Positions 18,531 to 29,120 of a stretch of DNA of 64,000 bases are shown here, one piece after another. Made by a program: the position numbers and the translations under genes. Source of the DNA: Kushneria aurantia DSM 21353 (GTDB lineage Bacteria > Pseudomonadota > Gammaproteobacteria > Pseudomonadales > Halomonadaceae). Where the stretch lies: positions 62,001 to 126,000 of the forward strand of contig NZ_KB907869.1 of the NCBI RefSeq assembly GCF_000382245.1, given 5' to 3'. Every line of letters starts with the position of its first letter. Within the stretch, counting starts at the first letter, position 1. Below the pieces are notes generated by a model. That model made no database searches, had not been told where the DNA came from, and saw only the letters and a program-made list of their open reading frames with translations.

Positions 18531-19490
18531 GTGAAAAGGCCGTTCTCGCTCTTTTTCAAGGGCATGGGCATGGGTGCGGCGGATGCCGTGCCGGGCGTTT
18601 CCGGCGGCACTATCGCCTTCGTGACCGGTATTTATCGGGAGCTGATCGAGACCGTGCGCCGCTTCGGCCCCTCGGCGCTCAAGGCGCTACGGGAAGGCGG
18701 CCTGCGCGGTCTTGCTGTGCATCTCAATCTTGCCTTTCTGCTGCCGCTGCTGGGCGGTATTGCGGTCAGTATCGCCAGCCTTGCGCATCTGATCGGCTAT
18801 CTGCTGGAACATCAGGCCCTGCTGCTCAACGCCTTCTTTTTCGGCCTGGTGGCGGCTTCGGCGGTGGTGGTGTCGCGGCGGGTGGAGCGCCTGCGCATCG
18901 GCTTTGTGCTGCCGCTTCTGCTGGGCGCACTGCTGGCCCACTATCTGCCGGTTATACTGCCTTCGGGCGGCGGCTCGCTGATGCTGTTCGTCGCCGGCGC
19001 GATTGCCATCAGCGCCATGCTGCTGCCGGGGGTGTCGGGTAGCTTTCTGCTGCTGACGATGGGCATGTACGACACCATTATCGAGGCGATTCGCGGTCTC
19101 GATATCGCCATTCTCGTGCAGTTCGCGTTAGGCTGCCTGGTCGGGCTTTTCACCTTCTCGCGGCTGTTGTCATGGCTATTCAGGCATCACTACGCCACGA
19201 CGTTGTATCTTCTGATTGGTTTTATCGTCGGCTCGCTGCCGGTGCTGTGGCCGTGGCGGACGCTTTCAAGCTATGAAATGACCGGCGACGGTAAGGTGGT
19301 GCCGCTGGGTTACAATCTGCTGAGCCCTGGGTCCTTCACTGCCATCACCGGCCAGCCGGCCCAGCTGTGGTGGGCGCTGGCGCTGATGCTGGTGGGCTTT
19401 GCGCTGGTGGTACTGGTCGGTGAGCGCAGCGGCAGCGACCGGCCGCAGGCGCCCAACGGGAGCGACAGCGCGCGCCGGGTGTCGAAGTAG
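18531..19490 (+). CDS. DUF368 membrane protein, probable undecaprenyl-phosphate transporter (PopT type)
   Basis: A 319-aa polytopic inner-membrane protein. The two family signature loops are visible: AVPGVSGGTIAFVTGIY near the N-terminus and LLPGVSGSFLLLTMGMYD in the middle, an internal duplication expected of an inverted-repeat transporter. Members of DUF368 (PopT) have been shown in other bacteria to return undecaprenyl phosphate across the membrane, a need sharper at alkaline pH. The gene starts with GTG at 18531 directly after the pcm stop and precedes nlpD. The molecular role is by family; the location next to cell-wall gene nlpD agrees with it. Confidence 0.9.
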   Translation: MKRPFSLFFKGMGMGAADAVPGVSGGTIAFVTGIYRELIETVRRFGPSALKALREGGLRGLAVHLNLAFLLPLLGGIAVSIASLAHLIGYLLEHQALLLNAFFFGLVAASAVVVSRRVERLRIGFVLPLLLGALLAHYLPVILPSGGGSLMLFVAGAIAISAMLLPGVSGSFLLLTMGMYDTIIEAIRGLDIAILVQFALGCLVGLFTFSRLLSWLFRHHYATTLYLLIGFIVGSLPVLWPWRTLSSYEMTGDGKVVPLGYNLLSPGSFTAITGQPAQLWWALALMLVGFALVVLVGERSGSDRPQAPNGSDSARRVSK

Positions 19491-19533
19491 CGGATTGCTG
19501 GAAACGGAATGTCAAAGGAGCAGGGACAGGGAT

Positions 19534-20754
19534 ATGTGGAGCACATCTTTTTTGCCATCGCGATCTCTCTATCGACTCGGCATGGTCGGTTCGCTGGTGC
19601 TGCTGGGAGCACTGGGAGGGTGTGCACAAGGCGGCGGCCCGCCGCCGGTGCAGGAGGCCTCGCTCAACCAGAACGCGATGGCCGAGGGCATTTATCACGT
19701 TCAGCGCGGTGACACTATTTATTCGATCGGCTGGAAAACCGGCATCGACTATCGGCGTATCGCCGAGCTCAATAACCTTCAGCCGCCCTATGATATCGAC
19801 CCCGGGCAGGCGCTGCGGATCAGCCAGAATGCCTCGCTTGCCGACAGTGGCGCTGGCGCCTCGGGCGCAACGACCGGCGGCAGCGGCACTCGGGCGATCG
19901 CCATGAACGGCAGTGACAGCGGGGCGAGCAGTGGCGGTGACGATAGCTGGCTGGCGCCGGACAATAGCGCCATCGAGCGCAACCGCAGCAGTGCCGATGG
20001 CGGCGCCGCTCAGGGAGCCGGCGGCGCATCAGGAGCGGCGGGTGTCGCAGCCGGCGCAGCGACCGCTGGAGGCGGCAGTGGCAGCACTTCCGGTAGTGGC
20101 GGGAGCGCCTCGGGCAGCAGCGCTCAAAGCGCCGATCAGAGCCGCAGCAACGCCGGCCAGAGCGGTAACGCCGGCCAGAGTTCAGGTAACCAGAGTTCAG
20201 GTAACCAGAGTGCCGCTGGCCGCAACGACAGCGCTACTCGCAGCAGCAGTGCCACGAGCCAGGGCGGCGGCGCGCCCGGCTCGAGTTCGAGCCGGCAGAG
20301 CAGCGGCCAGGACACCGGCGGCACCGCGGTGGCCGGTGGTGGCGCCAATGACCGCTCCGATCGCACCTACACGCCGGCTGAAAACATCAACTGGCAGTGG
20401 CCTACCGAGGGCAGGGTCGTCGGCAATTTCAGCGACCAGACAAATATCACCGCCGGGATTGATATCGCCGGGCAAAAAGGTCAACCTGTCAAAGCAGCCG
20501 GTCCGGGCATCGTCGTTTACGCAGGCGACGGCGTTCGCGGCTACGGCAACCTCGTCATCCTCAAGCACAACGATCAATTTCTCAGCGCCTATGCGCACAA
20601 TGATACGTTGAACGTCAAGGAAAACGATGTTGTCAGACAGGGTGAGACCATCGCCACGATGGGCTCGACCGACGCTGATAGCGTCAAGCTGCACTTCGAA
20701 ATACGCCAGGATGGCCAGCCTCGGGATCCGCTGCAGTATCTGCCGGATCGCTGA
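19534..20754 (+). CDS. nlpD: NlpD lipoprotein, amidase activator (LysM + degenerate LytM)
   Basis: A 406-aa outer-membrane lipoprotein. The signal peptide ends at the lipobox LGGC (Cys30). A LysM domain follows at about 52-96 (IYHVQRGDTIYSIGWKTG...), then a long low-complexity Ser/Gly/Gln linker (about 100-290) containing a duplicated SSGNQ unit, and a C-terminal M23/LytM domain (about 300-400). The LytM domain lacks the first zinc His (ITAGIDIA instead of H-x3-D), so it should not be a peptidase. It would activate amidase AmiC for septal cell-wall splitting. The start ATG at 19534 is the best choice, although an in-frame ATG at 19582 would also give a signal peptide. The rpoS promoter often lies within this gene. 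Confidence 0.94.
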   Translation: MWSTSFLPSRSLYRLGMVGSLVLLGALGGCAQGGGPPPVQEASLNQNAMAEGIYHVQRGDTIYSIGWKTGIDYRRIAELNNLQPPYDIDPGQALRISQNASLADSGAGASGATTGGSGTRAIAMNGSDSGASSGGDDSWLAPDNSAIERNRSSADGGAAQGAGGASGAAGVAAGAATAGGGSGSTSGSGGSASGSSAQSADQSRSNAGQSGNAGQSSGNQSSGNQSAAGRNDSATRSSSATSQGGGAPGSSSSRQSSGQDTGGTAVAGGGANDRSDRTYTPAENINWQWPTEGRVVGNFSDQTNITAGIDIAGQKGQPVKAAGPGIVVYAGDGVRGYGNLVILKHNDQFLSAYAHNDTLNVKENDVVRQGETIATMGSTDADSVKLHFEIRQDGQPRDPLQYLPDR

Positions 20755-20857
20755 GTACCAGGGAGATGCTCGACCGTGACGGGCGAGCGTATAGTGTGAT
20801 GAGCCCCCGCGCCGTACAGCGGTCTGCGGGAGCCTCAGACGAAAAGGGGAAGTCGAC

Positions 20858-21832
20858 ATGAGCGTTGTTGAACAGGGATTGCACGAAGACGTTGAGTTCG
20901 ATGAAAGCGAAAACGAACTCTCGCTCGAGGATAGCGACAAGGAAAGTGGTGACGACGCCTTCGAAAAAGCCCTCAATCGTGAAGAACGTCAGTATCACCA
21001 GAGTCTTGACGCCACCCAGATCTATCTCAACGAAATTGGCTTTTCGCCACTGCTGACACCGGAAGAAGAGGTCCACTTCGGACGTCTCGCCCGCAAGGGT
21101 GATCCCGCCGGTCGTCAGCGCATGATCGAATCCAACCTGCGACTGGTGGTCAAAATCGCCCGTCGTTATCTCAACCGCGGCCTGACGCTGCTCGATCTGA
21201 TCGAAGAGGGCAATCTCGGCCTGATCCGTGCCGTCGAGAAGTTCGACCCCGAGCGCGGCTTCCGCTTTTCGACCTATGCCACCTGGTGGATTCGTCAGAC
21301 CATCGAGCGGGCGTTGATGAACCAGACCCGCACCATTCGTCTACCGATTCACGTGGTCAAGGAGCTCAACGTTTATCTGCGCGCCTCGCGCGAGCTGACT
21401 CAGAAGCTCGATCACGAACCTACCGCCGACGACATCGCCAACTATCTCGACAAGCCGGTGGAAACCGTCAAGAAGATGATGGGGCTCAACGAGCGCATCT
21501 CCTCCGTTGACTATCCGGTTGGCGCCGAGAGCGACAAGCCGCTGCTGGATACCCTGGCCGACGAAAACGAAGCCGGCCCGGAATCCGACCTGGTTGACTT
21601 CGACGTCAAGGCCCACGTCAACGACTGGCTGGGCGAGCTGAGCGAGAAGCAGATGGAAGTGGTCGTGCGCCGCTTCGGCCTGCGCGGTCACGAGGCCGCC
21701 ACCCTCGAACAGGTGGGCGAGGAGATCGGCCTGACCCGCGAGCGTGTGCGCCAGATTCAGGTCGAGGCGCTCAAGAAGCTGCGCCGCATGCTCGAAAAGC
21801 AGGGGCTATCGCTCGACTCCATTTTCGAGTGA
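20858..21832 (+). CDS. rpoS: RNA polymerase sigma factor RpoS
   Basis: A 324-aa sigma-38, master regulator of stationary phase and the general stress response. An acidic N-terminus (region 1.1-like) is followed by [20 protein letters not shown] (region 1.2), region 2 with [20 protein letters not shown] and the -10-recognition helix [20 protein letters not shown], region 3, and region 4 with the helix-turn-helix [20 protein letters not shown]. The ATG at 20858 follows AGGGGAAG. It lies 103 nt after nlpD in the usual order, and a strong terminator (21881-21906) closes the unit. Confidence 0.98.
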   Translation: MSVVEQGLHEDVEFDESENELSLEDSDKESGDDAFEKALNREERQYHQSLDATQIYLNEIGFSPLLTPEEEVHFGRLARKGDPAGRQRMIESNLRLVVKIARRYLNRGLTLLDLIEEGNLGLIRAVEKFDPERGFRFSTYATWWIRQTIERALMNQTRTIRLPIHVVKELNVYLRASRELTQKLDHEPTADDIANYLDKPVETVKKMMGLNERISSVDYPVGAESDKPLLDTLADENEAGPESDLVDFDVKAHVNDWLGELSEKQMEVVVRRFGLRGHEAATLEQVGEEIGLTRERVRQIQVEALKKLRRMLEKQGLSLDSIFE

Positions 21833-21880
21833 TCCGGAACATTCAGTCCGGGGCGCTGATCGTGCCGTCCAATGACAAAA

Positions 21881-21906
21881 GCAGCGCCTGCGGGCGCTGT
21901 TTTTGT
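21881..21906 (+). terminator. Rho-independent terminator after rpoS
   Basis: A 7-bp stem CAGCGCC/GGCGCTG (21882-21888 with 21893-21899) with a TGCG loop is followed by TTTTT. It lies about 50 nt past the rpoS stop. The remaining gap up to 22147 shows no gene; it should contain the promoter of the TolC-type gene, of which I could not define hexamers with confidence. Confidence 0.85.
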
Positions 21907-22147
21907 GTCGCGATAAGCGGCAAGACCTGGTCGCGCTAAACATTCAGGGATGTATGTAAAGAAGCAATCTGTGATAAGCTCACGCCCACCACATCGACGC
22001 CGAGCGGTTGCCGCAAGGGCAGGTTAAAAAACACCCGTGCGCCATACTGTTCGGCTGTCTGAACCGGCGGCGCGGCGCAGCCGGTGGCAACATATCAAAG
22101 GTTCGAACCCGGGACAGATGCCGTGGTCCCCCATAGGGAATTCCCCG

Positions 22148-23755
22148 ATGCGTAAATTCAGAGTACTGCCACTGCTGGTTGCTGTTTCACTGGCCGGTCA
22201 GGCCCAGGGCGCGGATCTGATGTCGATTGCCCGTGATGCACTGATTTACAACGCCGATCTTTCCGCCTCACGCGCGGGTTTCGAGAGCACCCGGGCCGGC
22301 GAGGATATCGAGCGTGGTGACCTGCTGCCGCAGATCAGTGCCACCGGCTCGGTGACCCGCTACGACACCATGTCGTCGCAGAGCAGCAGTGCCGGTGCCG
22401 CCGGGGGCGGTGGTGCATCGGGCGGCGCTGCCGCGAGCGGCGGTGATGACAACTACGTTGGCGAATCGGTACAGCTGCAGGCCACTCAGTCGCTTTTCAA
22501 TGCCACCAACTGGTATCAGCTCGAAACCGCCGAGCGCCAGACGGCCCAGCAGGCACTCACCCTGCGCGCTGATCGCCAGCAGTTGCTCTACAACGTTGCC
22601 GAGGCCTACTTCGAGGTGCTGCGCGCCAGGGAGCTACTGGATACCCTTCGCGCCGAAGAGCTTGCGGTTGAGCGTCAGCTCGAACAGGTACGCCAGCAGT
22701 TCGATGTCGGCATCGTGGCGGCCACCGATGTTTACGAGGCGCAGGCCACCTTTGATCTGACCCGCGCCCAGCGCATCGCTCAGGAGAGTACCCTGCGGGT
22801 CAATTTCGAAGCTCTCGAGCAGCTCACCGGCAAGCAGTACGCAAGCATCGACGGTCTGACCGAAGCAATGCCCGTCGAGCGACCCGAGCCGAGCGCGCCA
22901 CAGGCCTGGGTCGATATGGCCTCGACGCAAAACCTTGATGTACTGGCCGCTCGTGCCGGTGTCGAGATAGCGCGGTCGCGCCTTGATGTCTCGCGCGCCG
23001 GTCACCTGCCCACCGTATCGGCCTTTGCCAACTACAGCTACAGCGACAACAATCGTGACGCGCTGCGCGGTCACAACGAGGAGAATCAGATCGGCGTCGA
23101 GGCCAGCATTCCGATCTATACCGGCGGCTCGACCAGCGCTCAGGTGCGCCAGAGCACCTGGTCGCTTGAGCAGACCCAGTACCAGCAGACCTCGGCGCTG
23201 CGCAGCGCTATTCAGCAGGTGCGCTCCTTCTACGCCCAGTCGGTCAATAACGTACTGACTGTGCAGGCCCAGCAGCGTGCTATCGAATCAAGCCGCAGTG
23301 CACTGATTGCCACCCGCAACGGCTATCAGGCCGGCACTCGTACCATCGTCGACGTGTTGCAGGCGCAGCAGAGTCTGTTCTCCGCCATCGCCAACTACGC
23401 CGAGGCACGCTACAACTACGTTCTCAACATGCTCAGCCTGCGCCAGCAGGCGGGGGTGCTGGATGTCGATACCCTCGAGGTGCTCAACAACTATCTGAGC
23501 GCCGATCAGGCGGTTTCGCTGGATATCAGCGCTCAGGACAACGTCAATCCCCGGGTGGACGATACCCTCTCCGAGCTGGGCATGGACGGGCCGAGCCCGC
23601 TGGAGCAAAGCGGCGATGTGCCGAGTCGTGATCTGCCACCGCCCGAGCAGCTCGACTCCCCCCGTGGTGGACTGGGGGTCGATAATCTCGACGAGCTGGA
23701 TACCGGTCTCGACGAGAGTGGCGGCGGTGCGCTCTACGACGACAGCGGCTACTGA
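22148..23755 (+). CDS. TolC-family outer-membrane channel (first paralogue)
   Basis: A 535-aa outer-membrane protein with signal peptide MRKFRVLPLLVAVSLAGQAQ cut before ADL. The mature part shows the two structural repeats of TolC, with long coiled-coil helices (e.g. LRADRQQLLYNVAEAYFEVL, EQVRQQFDVGIVAATDVYEA) and the TolC-type YRAGTRTIVDVL block read as YQAGTRTIVDVLQAQQSL. Two oddities are a Gly/Ser/Ala-rich insertion in the first strand region (about residues 78-98) and an acidic, Pro-rich C-terminal tail of about 65 residues. It is the exit duct for efflux pumps or type I secretion. No pump gene is adjacent, so it is probably the housekeeping TolC; a second paralogue lies at 45993 in the secretion operon. 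The start ATG follows AGGGAA. Confidence 0.9.
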   Translation: MRKFRVLPLLVAVSLAGQAQGADLMSIARDALIYNADLSASRAGFESTRAGEDIERGDLLPQISATGSVTRYDTMSSQSSSAGAAGGGGASGGAAASGGDDNYVGESVQLQATQSLFNATNWYQLETAERQTAQQALTLRADRQQLLYNVAEAYFEVLRARELLDTLRAEELAVERQLEQVRQQFDVGIVAATDVYEAQATFDLTRAQRIAQESTLRVNFEALEQLTGKQYASIDGLTEAMPVERPEPSAPQAWVDMASTQNLDVLAARAGVEIARSRLDVSRAGHLPTVSAFANYSYSDNNRDALRGHNEENQIGVEASIPIYTGGSTSAQVRQSTWSLEQTQYQQTSALRSAIQQVRSFYAQSVNNVLTVQAQQRAIESSRSALIATRNGYQAGTRTIVDVLQAQQSLFSAIANYAEARYNYVLNMLSLRQQAGVLDVDTLEVLNNYLSADQAVSLDISAQDNVNPRVDDTLSELGMDGPSPLEQSGDVPSRDLPPPEQLDSPRGGLGVDNLDELDTGLDESGGGALYDDSGY

Positions 23756-23773
23756 CAGCCGGGGCGTTTTCGC

Positions 23774-24931
23774 ATGAGGCCGCTGCAGGCGCGTATCGAT
23801 CTTGATGCGCTACGCGACAACTATCGACTGGCCTGCGAGCGTGCGCCGGGTGCCAGCGCCATGGCGGTGCTCAAGGCCAATGCCTATGGCCATGGGGCTG
23901 TTTCCTGTGCTCGCGCATTGGCACCGCTGGCGCCGGCCATGGCGCTGGCCTCGCTGGAAGAGGGGCGCGAACTGCGCGCGGCGGGTATCGACTGCCCGCT
24001 GGTGCTGCTGGAGGGTTTTTTCGAGGCCGACGAGATCGACGAGGCGGTCGATAACGGCTACTGGTGCGTGCTGCACAGCCACTGGCAGGTCGAGGCGCTG
24101 CTGGTGGCGCTACGGGCGCGCCCCGGGCGACGCCCGCCGGTGCTCATCAAGTGCGACAGCGGCATGCACCGGCTGGGCTTCTTCCCGGACGAGGCGCGCA
24201 GCGTCTGCCGGCGGTTGATGGCCCATCCGGATGTCGGCCGCTGCACTCTGATGACCCATTTCGCTACCGCCGATACCGCCGACGACGCGCAGTTGCGTCA
24301 CCAAATGGCGGTGGTCGAGGCGCTGCGCGTAGACCTCGATATGCCCGCCTGTTTTGCCAATTCTCCCGCTACTCTGAGTGCGCCGCGTTCGCACGCTGAG
24401 TGGGTGCGCCCCGGTATCATGCTCTACGGTGCCAACCCGCTGGAGCGTGACCATCCCGACCATGACCGCTTTGCCTCCCGGCTTCGGCCCGTCATGACCC
24501 TCGAAAGCCGCGTTATCGCGGTGCGCGAGCTGGGCGTCGGCGAGCCGGTGGGTTATGGTGCTCGTTTCGTCACCGAGCGTCCCACTCGGGTCGGCGTGGT
24601 CGCCTGCGGCTATGGCGACGGCTATGATCGCCATGCGCCAGACGGCACCCCGGTGCTGGTCAACGGCCAGCGTACTGGTTTGATTGGACGCATTTCGATG
24701 GATATGCTGACGGTCGATCTGAGCGACATCCCGGGGGCGGATGTTGGCGCGCGAGTGACGCTGTGGGGGCGTGACGAGAACGGCGGTCATCTGGCGGTCG
24801 ATGAAGTGGCCCGCTGGTGCGATACCATTCCCTATACGTTGCTGACCGGCGTGCTGCCGCGCGTGCCGCGCCGCTACTATCACCATCACGATGATGAGCA
24901 TGGCGGCGACGATTCGAGCCGGACACCCTGA
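23774..24931 (+). CDS. alr: Alanine racemase
   Basis: A 385-aa PLP enzyme giving D-alanine for peptidoglycan. The cofactor Lys34 lies in AVLKANAYGHGA, and the second-base Tyr in VGYGARFVTERPTRV; GYGDGYDRHAPDG and GRISMDMLTVDLS are further signature blocks. The C-terminus ends in an unusual His/Asp-rich stretch (YYHHHDDEHGGDDSS), absent from typical Alr and possibly metal-binding or simply acidic adaptation. The gene starts 18 bp after the TolC-type gene, so the two may be cotranscribed, and it is followed at 3 bp by lpxL. Confidence 0.95.
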   Translation: MRPLQARIDLDALRDNYRLACERAPGASAMAVLKANAYGHGAVSCARALAPLAPAMALASLEEGRELRAAGIDCPLVLLEGFFEADEIDEAVDNGYWCVLHSHWQVEALLVALRARPGRRPPVLIKCDSGMHRLGFFPDEARSVCRRLMAHPDVGRCTLMTHFATADTADDAQLRHQMAVVEALRVDLDMPACFANSPATLSAPRSHAEWVRPGIMLYGANPLERDHPDHDRFASRLRPVMTLESRVIAVRELGVGEPVGYGARFVTERPTRVGVVACGYGDGYDRHAPDGTPVLVNGQRTGLIGRISMDMLTVDLSDIPGADVGARVTLWGRDENGGHLAVDEVARWCDTIPYTLLTGVLPRVPRRYYHHHDDEHGGDDSSRTP

Positions 24932-24934
24932 CCG

Positions 24935-25876
24935 ATGCGTCAACGCAAACGACATCACTATCCCGACAGCTTCGCCCATCCGCGCTACTGGCCCACCTGG
25001 CTGGCGATAGCGCTGATGCGTGCCGGGGCCTGGCTGCCCTGGCGTCTCAAGCTGTGGATCGGCACCGCCATCGGCGAAATGGCCTTTCGGCTGGGGCGGC
25101 GGCGACGGCATATCACTCGCACCAACCTGCAGCTCTGTTTTCCCGAGCTTGGCGAACGTGAACTGGCCCGGCTGGTGCGTCGTACCTTTCACGCCAACGG
25201 CATCGGCATTCTCGAAACCGCCACCGGCTGGTGCCGCGACCCGCGCCACCTGCGCCATCGCGTCACGCTCAAGGGCGGCGAACATATGGACGCCGCCAGG
25301 GCGCAGGGCAAGGGGGTGCTGGTGATCGGTATCCACTTCTCCACCCTCGACCTGGGGGGGGCGCTGCACTCGCTCTATTACGATGCGGATGTGGTCTATC
25401 GGCCGCACAATAATCCGCTTTTCGAGCGTTTCATGACCCGTGCCCGGCGCCATATTTTCGGCGCCGCCATCGACCGCCACGACCTGCGTGGCGTGGTCAG
25501 GCGTATCCGCGAGGGGCATACGGTGTGGTACTCACCGGATCAGGACTTCGGCCGCGACGCGAGTGTCTTCGCCCCCTTTTTCGGCGTGCAGGCGGCGAGT
25601 CTCAAAATGACCTCGCGTATCGCCCGCATGACCGGCGCGCCGGTCATGCCCTTCATGTTTCACCGCAACCCCGACAACCGCACCTATACGCTTGAGTACC
25701 TGCCGGCTTTCGAGAACTTCCCCGGCGGCAATGACGTCGAGGACGCTACCCGCATCAATGCCTTTATCGAGCAGGCGATCCGCCGCCACCCCGAGCAGTA
25801 TCTGTGGCTGCACCGACGCTTCAAGACCCGCCCGGAAGGGGAGGCGTCGCTCTATCGGCGGGAAAACAGTGCATGA
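24935..25876 (+). CDS. lpxL: Lipid A lauroyl-type acyltransferase LpxL
   Basis: A 313-aa late acyltransferase of lipid A synthesis that transfers an acyl chain from acyl-ACP to Kdo2-lipid IVA. The catalytic HX4D appears as GIHFSTLDLGG, then VYRPHNNPLFERFMTRARR and VWYSPDQDFG, which match the LpxL subgroup better than LpxM. A hydrophobic N-terminal segment (WLAIALMRAGAWLPW) anchors it to the inner membrane. The ATG is 3 bp after alr, suggesting cotranscription. Compare the second family member at 9619-10560. Confidence 0.92.
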   Translation: MRQRKRHHYPDSFAHPRYWPTWLAIALMRAGAWLPWRLKLWIGTAIGEMAFRLGRRRRHITRTNLQLCFPELGERELARLVRRTFHANGIGILETATGWCRDPRHLRHRVTLKGGEHMDAARAQGKGVLVIGIHFSTLDLGGALHSLYYDADVVYRPHNNPLFERFMTRARRHIFGAAIDRHDLRGVVRRIREGHTVWYSPDQDFGRDASVFAPFFGVQAASLKMTSRIARMTGAPVMPFMFHRNPDNRTYTLEYLPAFENFPGGNDVEDATRINAFIEQAIRRHPEQYLWLHRRFKTRPEGEASLYRRENSA

Positions 25877-25963
25877 ACGCGGCGTCGGTTGTCGTTCAAG
25901 GACAGCCGGCCATATGGATATGAAAAATGTCCATTTAGAATAAAGAGGCCGATTCTTTATATT

Positions 25964-25985
25964 CCCCGTTAATAAGGAAACGGGG
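25964..25985 (+). promoter_or_regulatory. cysB: Stem-loop with the cysB ribosome-binding site in its loop
   Basis: CCCCGTT (25964-25970) and AACGGGG (25979-25985) form a perfect 7-bp stem. The 8-nt loop is AATAAGGA, so the AAGGA of the cysB ribosome-binding site is in the loop and the ATG is 5 nt after the stem. A second dyad, ATAAAGA/TCTTTAT (25940-25960), lies just upstream in an A+T-rich stretch and is a candidate for the CysB autoregulatory site. Both are by eye only. Confidence 0.4.
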
Positions 25986-25990
25986 CCATC

Positions 25991-26917
25991 ATGAATTTTC
26001 AGCAGTTACGCATCGTTCGCGAGACGGTTCGCCAGCACTTCAATCTGACCGAAGCCGCCAACGCGCTGTTTACCTCGCAGTCCGGGGCGAGCAAGCATAT
26101 CCGCGATCTGGAGGACGAGCTGGGGATTGCGCTGTTCGAGCGTCGCGGCAAGCGTATTCTGGGCCTGACGCCGGCGGGCGGCGTGCTGATCGAAACGGTG
26201 GAGCGCATTCTGCTGGATGCCGAGAATCTCAAGCGCTCGGCCCATCAGCTGGCCAATCAGGACCAGGGGCGGCTGGCCATCGCCACCACCCATACCCAGG
26301 CGCGCTACGCGCTGCCCGGCATTATTACCCGCTTCAAACAGCGCTTTCCCAACGTGCATCTGGAGCTGCACCAGTGCAGCCCCGCCGAGATCGTCTCGCT
26401 TCTCAAGGTGGGCAGCGTCGATATCGGTATCGCCACCGAAAGCGTCAACGCCGAGGACTCGCCCTTCGTCTGCTTTCCCTTTCACCACTGGCACCACGCC
26501 GTAGTGGTGCCCGAGGGCCATCCGCTGACGCAGGTGTCGCCACTGACGCTGGCCGACATCGCCGACTACCCCATCGTCACCTACCACCACGGCTTTACCG
26601 GCCGAACCCGGGTCGATCAGGCCTTCAGCGCCGCCGGCCTGACGCCCGACGTGGTGCTCACAGCGCTTGATGCCGACGTGATCAAGACCTACGTCGAGCT
26701 GGGGCTGGGGATCGGCGTGATCGCGTCGCTGGCCTATACGCCGGGCCGCGACAGCGGCCTCGAACTGCTCGCCAGCGATACGCTCTTCCCGCGCAACACG
26801 ACCTATCTGGCGCTGCGCCGGGGCCACTTCCTGCGCTCCTTCGCCTATGAATTTCTGCAGCTGTGCAGTTCACAACTCAGCGCTGAAACGGTGCAGCAGG
26901 CGCTGAACGCACGCTGA
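25991..26917 (+). CDS. cysB: LysR-type regulator CysB
   Basis: A 308-aa LysR-family activator of sulfate assimilation. The N-terminus MNFQQLRIVRETVRQHFNLT and the helix-turn-helix ANALFTSQSGASKHIRDLED match CysB specifically (most LysR proteins differ here). The effector domain contains TTHTQARYALPGII, the known sulfate/thiosulfate/N-acetylserine-binding region of CysB, with the Thr pair intact, and THHGFTGRTRVDQAF later. E. coli CysB is 324 aa; this is slightly shorter at the C-terminus. It probably activates cys genes when N-acetylserine accumulates. It stands alone, convergent with ettA. Confidence 0.95.
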   Translation: MNFQQLRIVRETVRQHFNLTEAANALFTSQSGASKHIRDLEDELGIALFERRGKRILGLTPAGGVLIETVERILLDAENLKRSAHQLANQDQGRLAIATTHTQARYALPGIITRFKQRFPNVHLELHQCSPAEIVSLLKVGSVDIGIATESVNAEDSPFVCFPFHHWHHAVVVPEGHPLTQVSPLTLADIADYPIVTYHHGFTGRTRVDQAFSAAGLTPDVVLTALDADVIKTYVELGLGIGVIASLAYTPGRDSGLELLASDTLFPRNTTYLALRRGHFLRSFAYEFLQLCSSQLSAETVQQALNAR

Positions 26918-26962
26918 CGTCGCTTTTCACGACATCGCGGGCGGTCCACGACGCCCGAAACG

Positions 26963-27000
26963 ACGCTGCCCCCGGCCGCAAGGGCGACAGGGGGCAGCGT
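26963..27000. terminator. Strong inverted repeat between convergent cysB and ettA
   Basis: An 11-bp perfect inverted repeat ACGCTGCCCCC/GGGGGCAGCGT (26963-26973 with 26990-27000) spans a 16-nt loop. It lies between the stop codons of cysB (26917) and ettA (27024). There is no T-run on either side. Its position suggests a shared transcription-end or mRNA 3'-stabilising hairpin. Confidence 0.5.
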
Positions 27001-27023
27001 AGCGCCTTCGGATCGGAACCCGA

Positions 27024-28685
<1,662 letters not shown>

Positions 28686-28869
28686 AGGTCAGTAGAGTCG
28701 ATAGCGTTGGGGAAATGAAAGGAGGCTGTCCGCCACGATGATGAATGACTGTGATGATAGAGATCAGCGGCGGCGGCGACCAGCCCGTCGGCGTTCGACG
28801 CGCGCATGGCGCTGACGAAAAGAGCGCCGAACGGCGCACCGTCGCCGCGCTGGACGCAGGGGAGGCGTG

Positions 28870-29058
28870 CTACTCCTCTTCGTCGTCGTACGGCCAGTCG
28901 TCCTTCAATAGCCTGGCCAGACAGCGCTCCTCGAGCAGTGCCTCGACCCGGCGGCGAGCACAAGGTTCGCCTTTTCGTGGGCGCGTGGAAGGCGACCAGC
29001 TGTCGTCGTTGACGGCCTCGAAGTCACCGTCTTCCTGCTGATACAGCTCGCTACTCAT
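28870..29058 (-). CDS. Small acidic protein, resembles the PA3496-type family
   Basis: A 62-aa protein with an acidic N-terminal third, a basic middle (RPRKGEPCARRRVEALLEER) and an acidic end (DDWPYDDEEE). The pattern of a basic RRR-(I/V)-E-x-L-E-E-R helix followed by DDW resembles the small PA3496-type proteins of pseudomonads, whose role is unclear. GAGGG lies 9 nt before the ATG at 29058, which supports a real gene. It sits between ettA and the LOV gene on the same strand. The family call is from memory of the pattern only. Confidence 0.55.
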   Translation of the reverse strand: MSSELYQQEDGDFEAVNDDSWSPSTRPRKGEPCARRRVEALLEERCLARLLKDDWPYDDEEE

Positions 29059-29120
29059 GGCGCGCGCCCTCGGCTGTCCAAAAGCGCTATATACGCCTCG
29101 GGCCGGCGTTTGGCAAGCGC

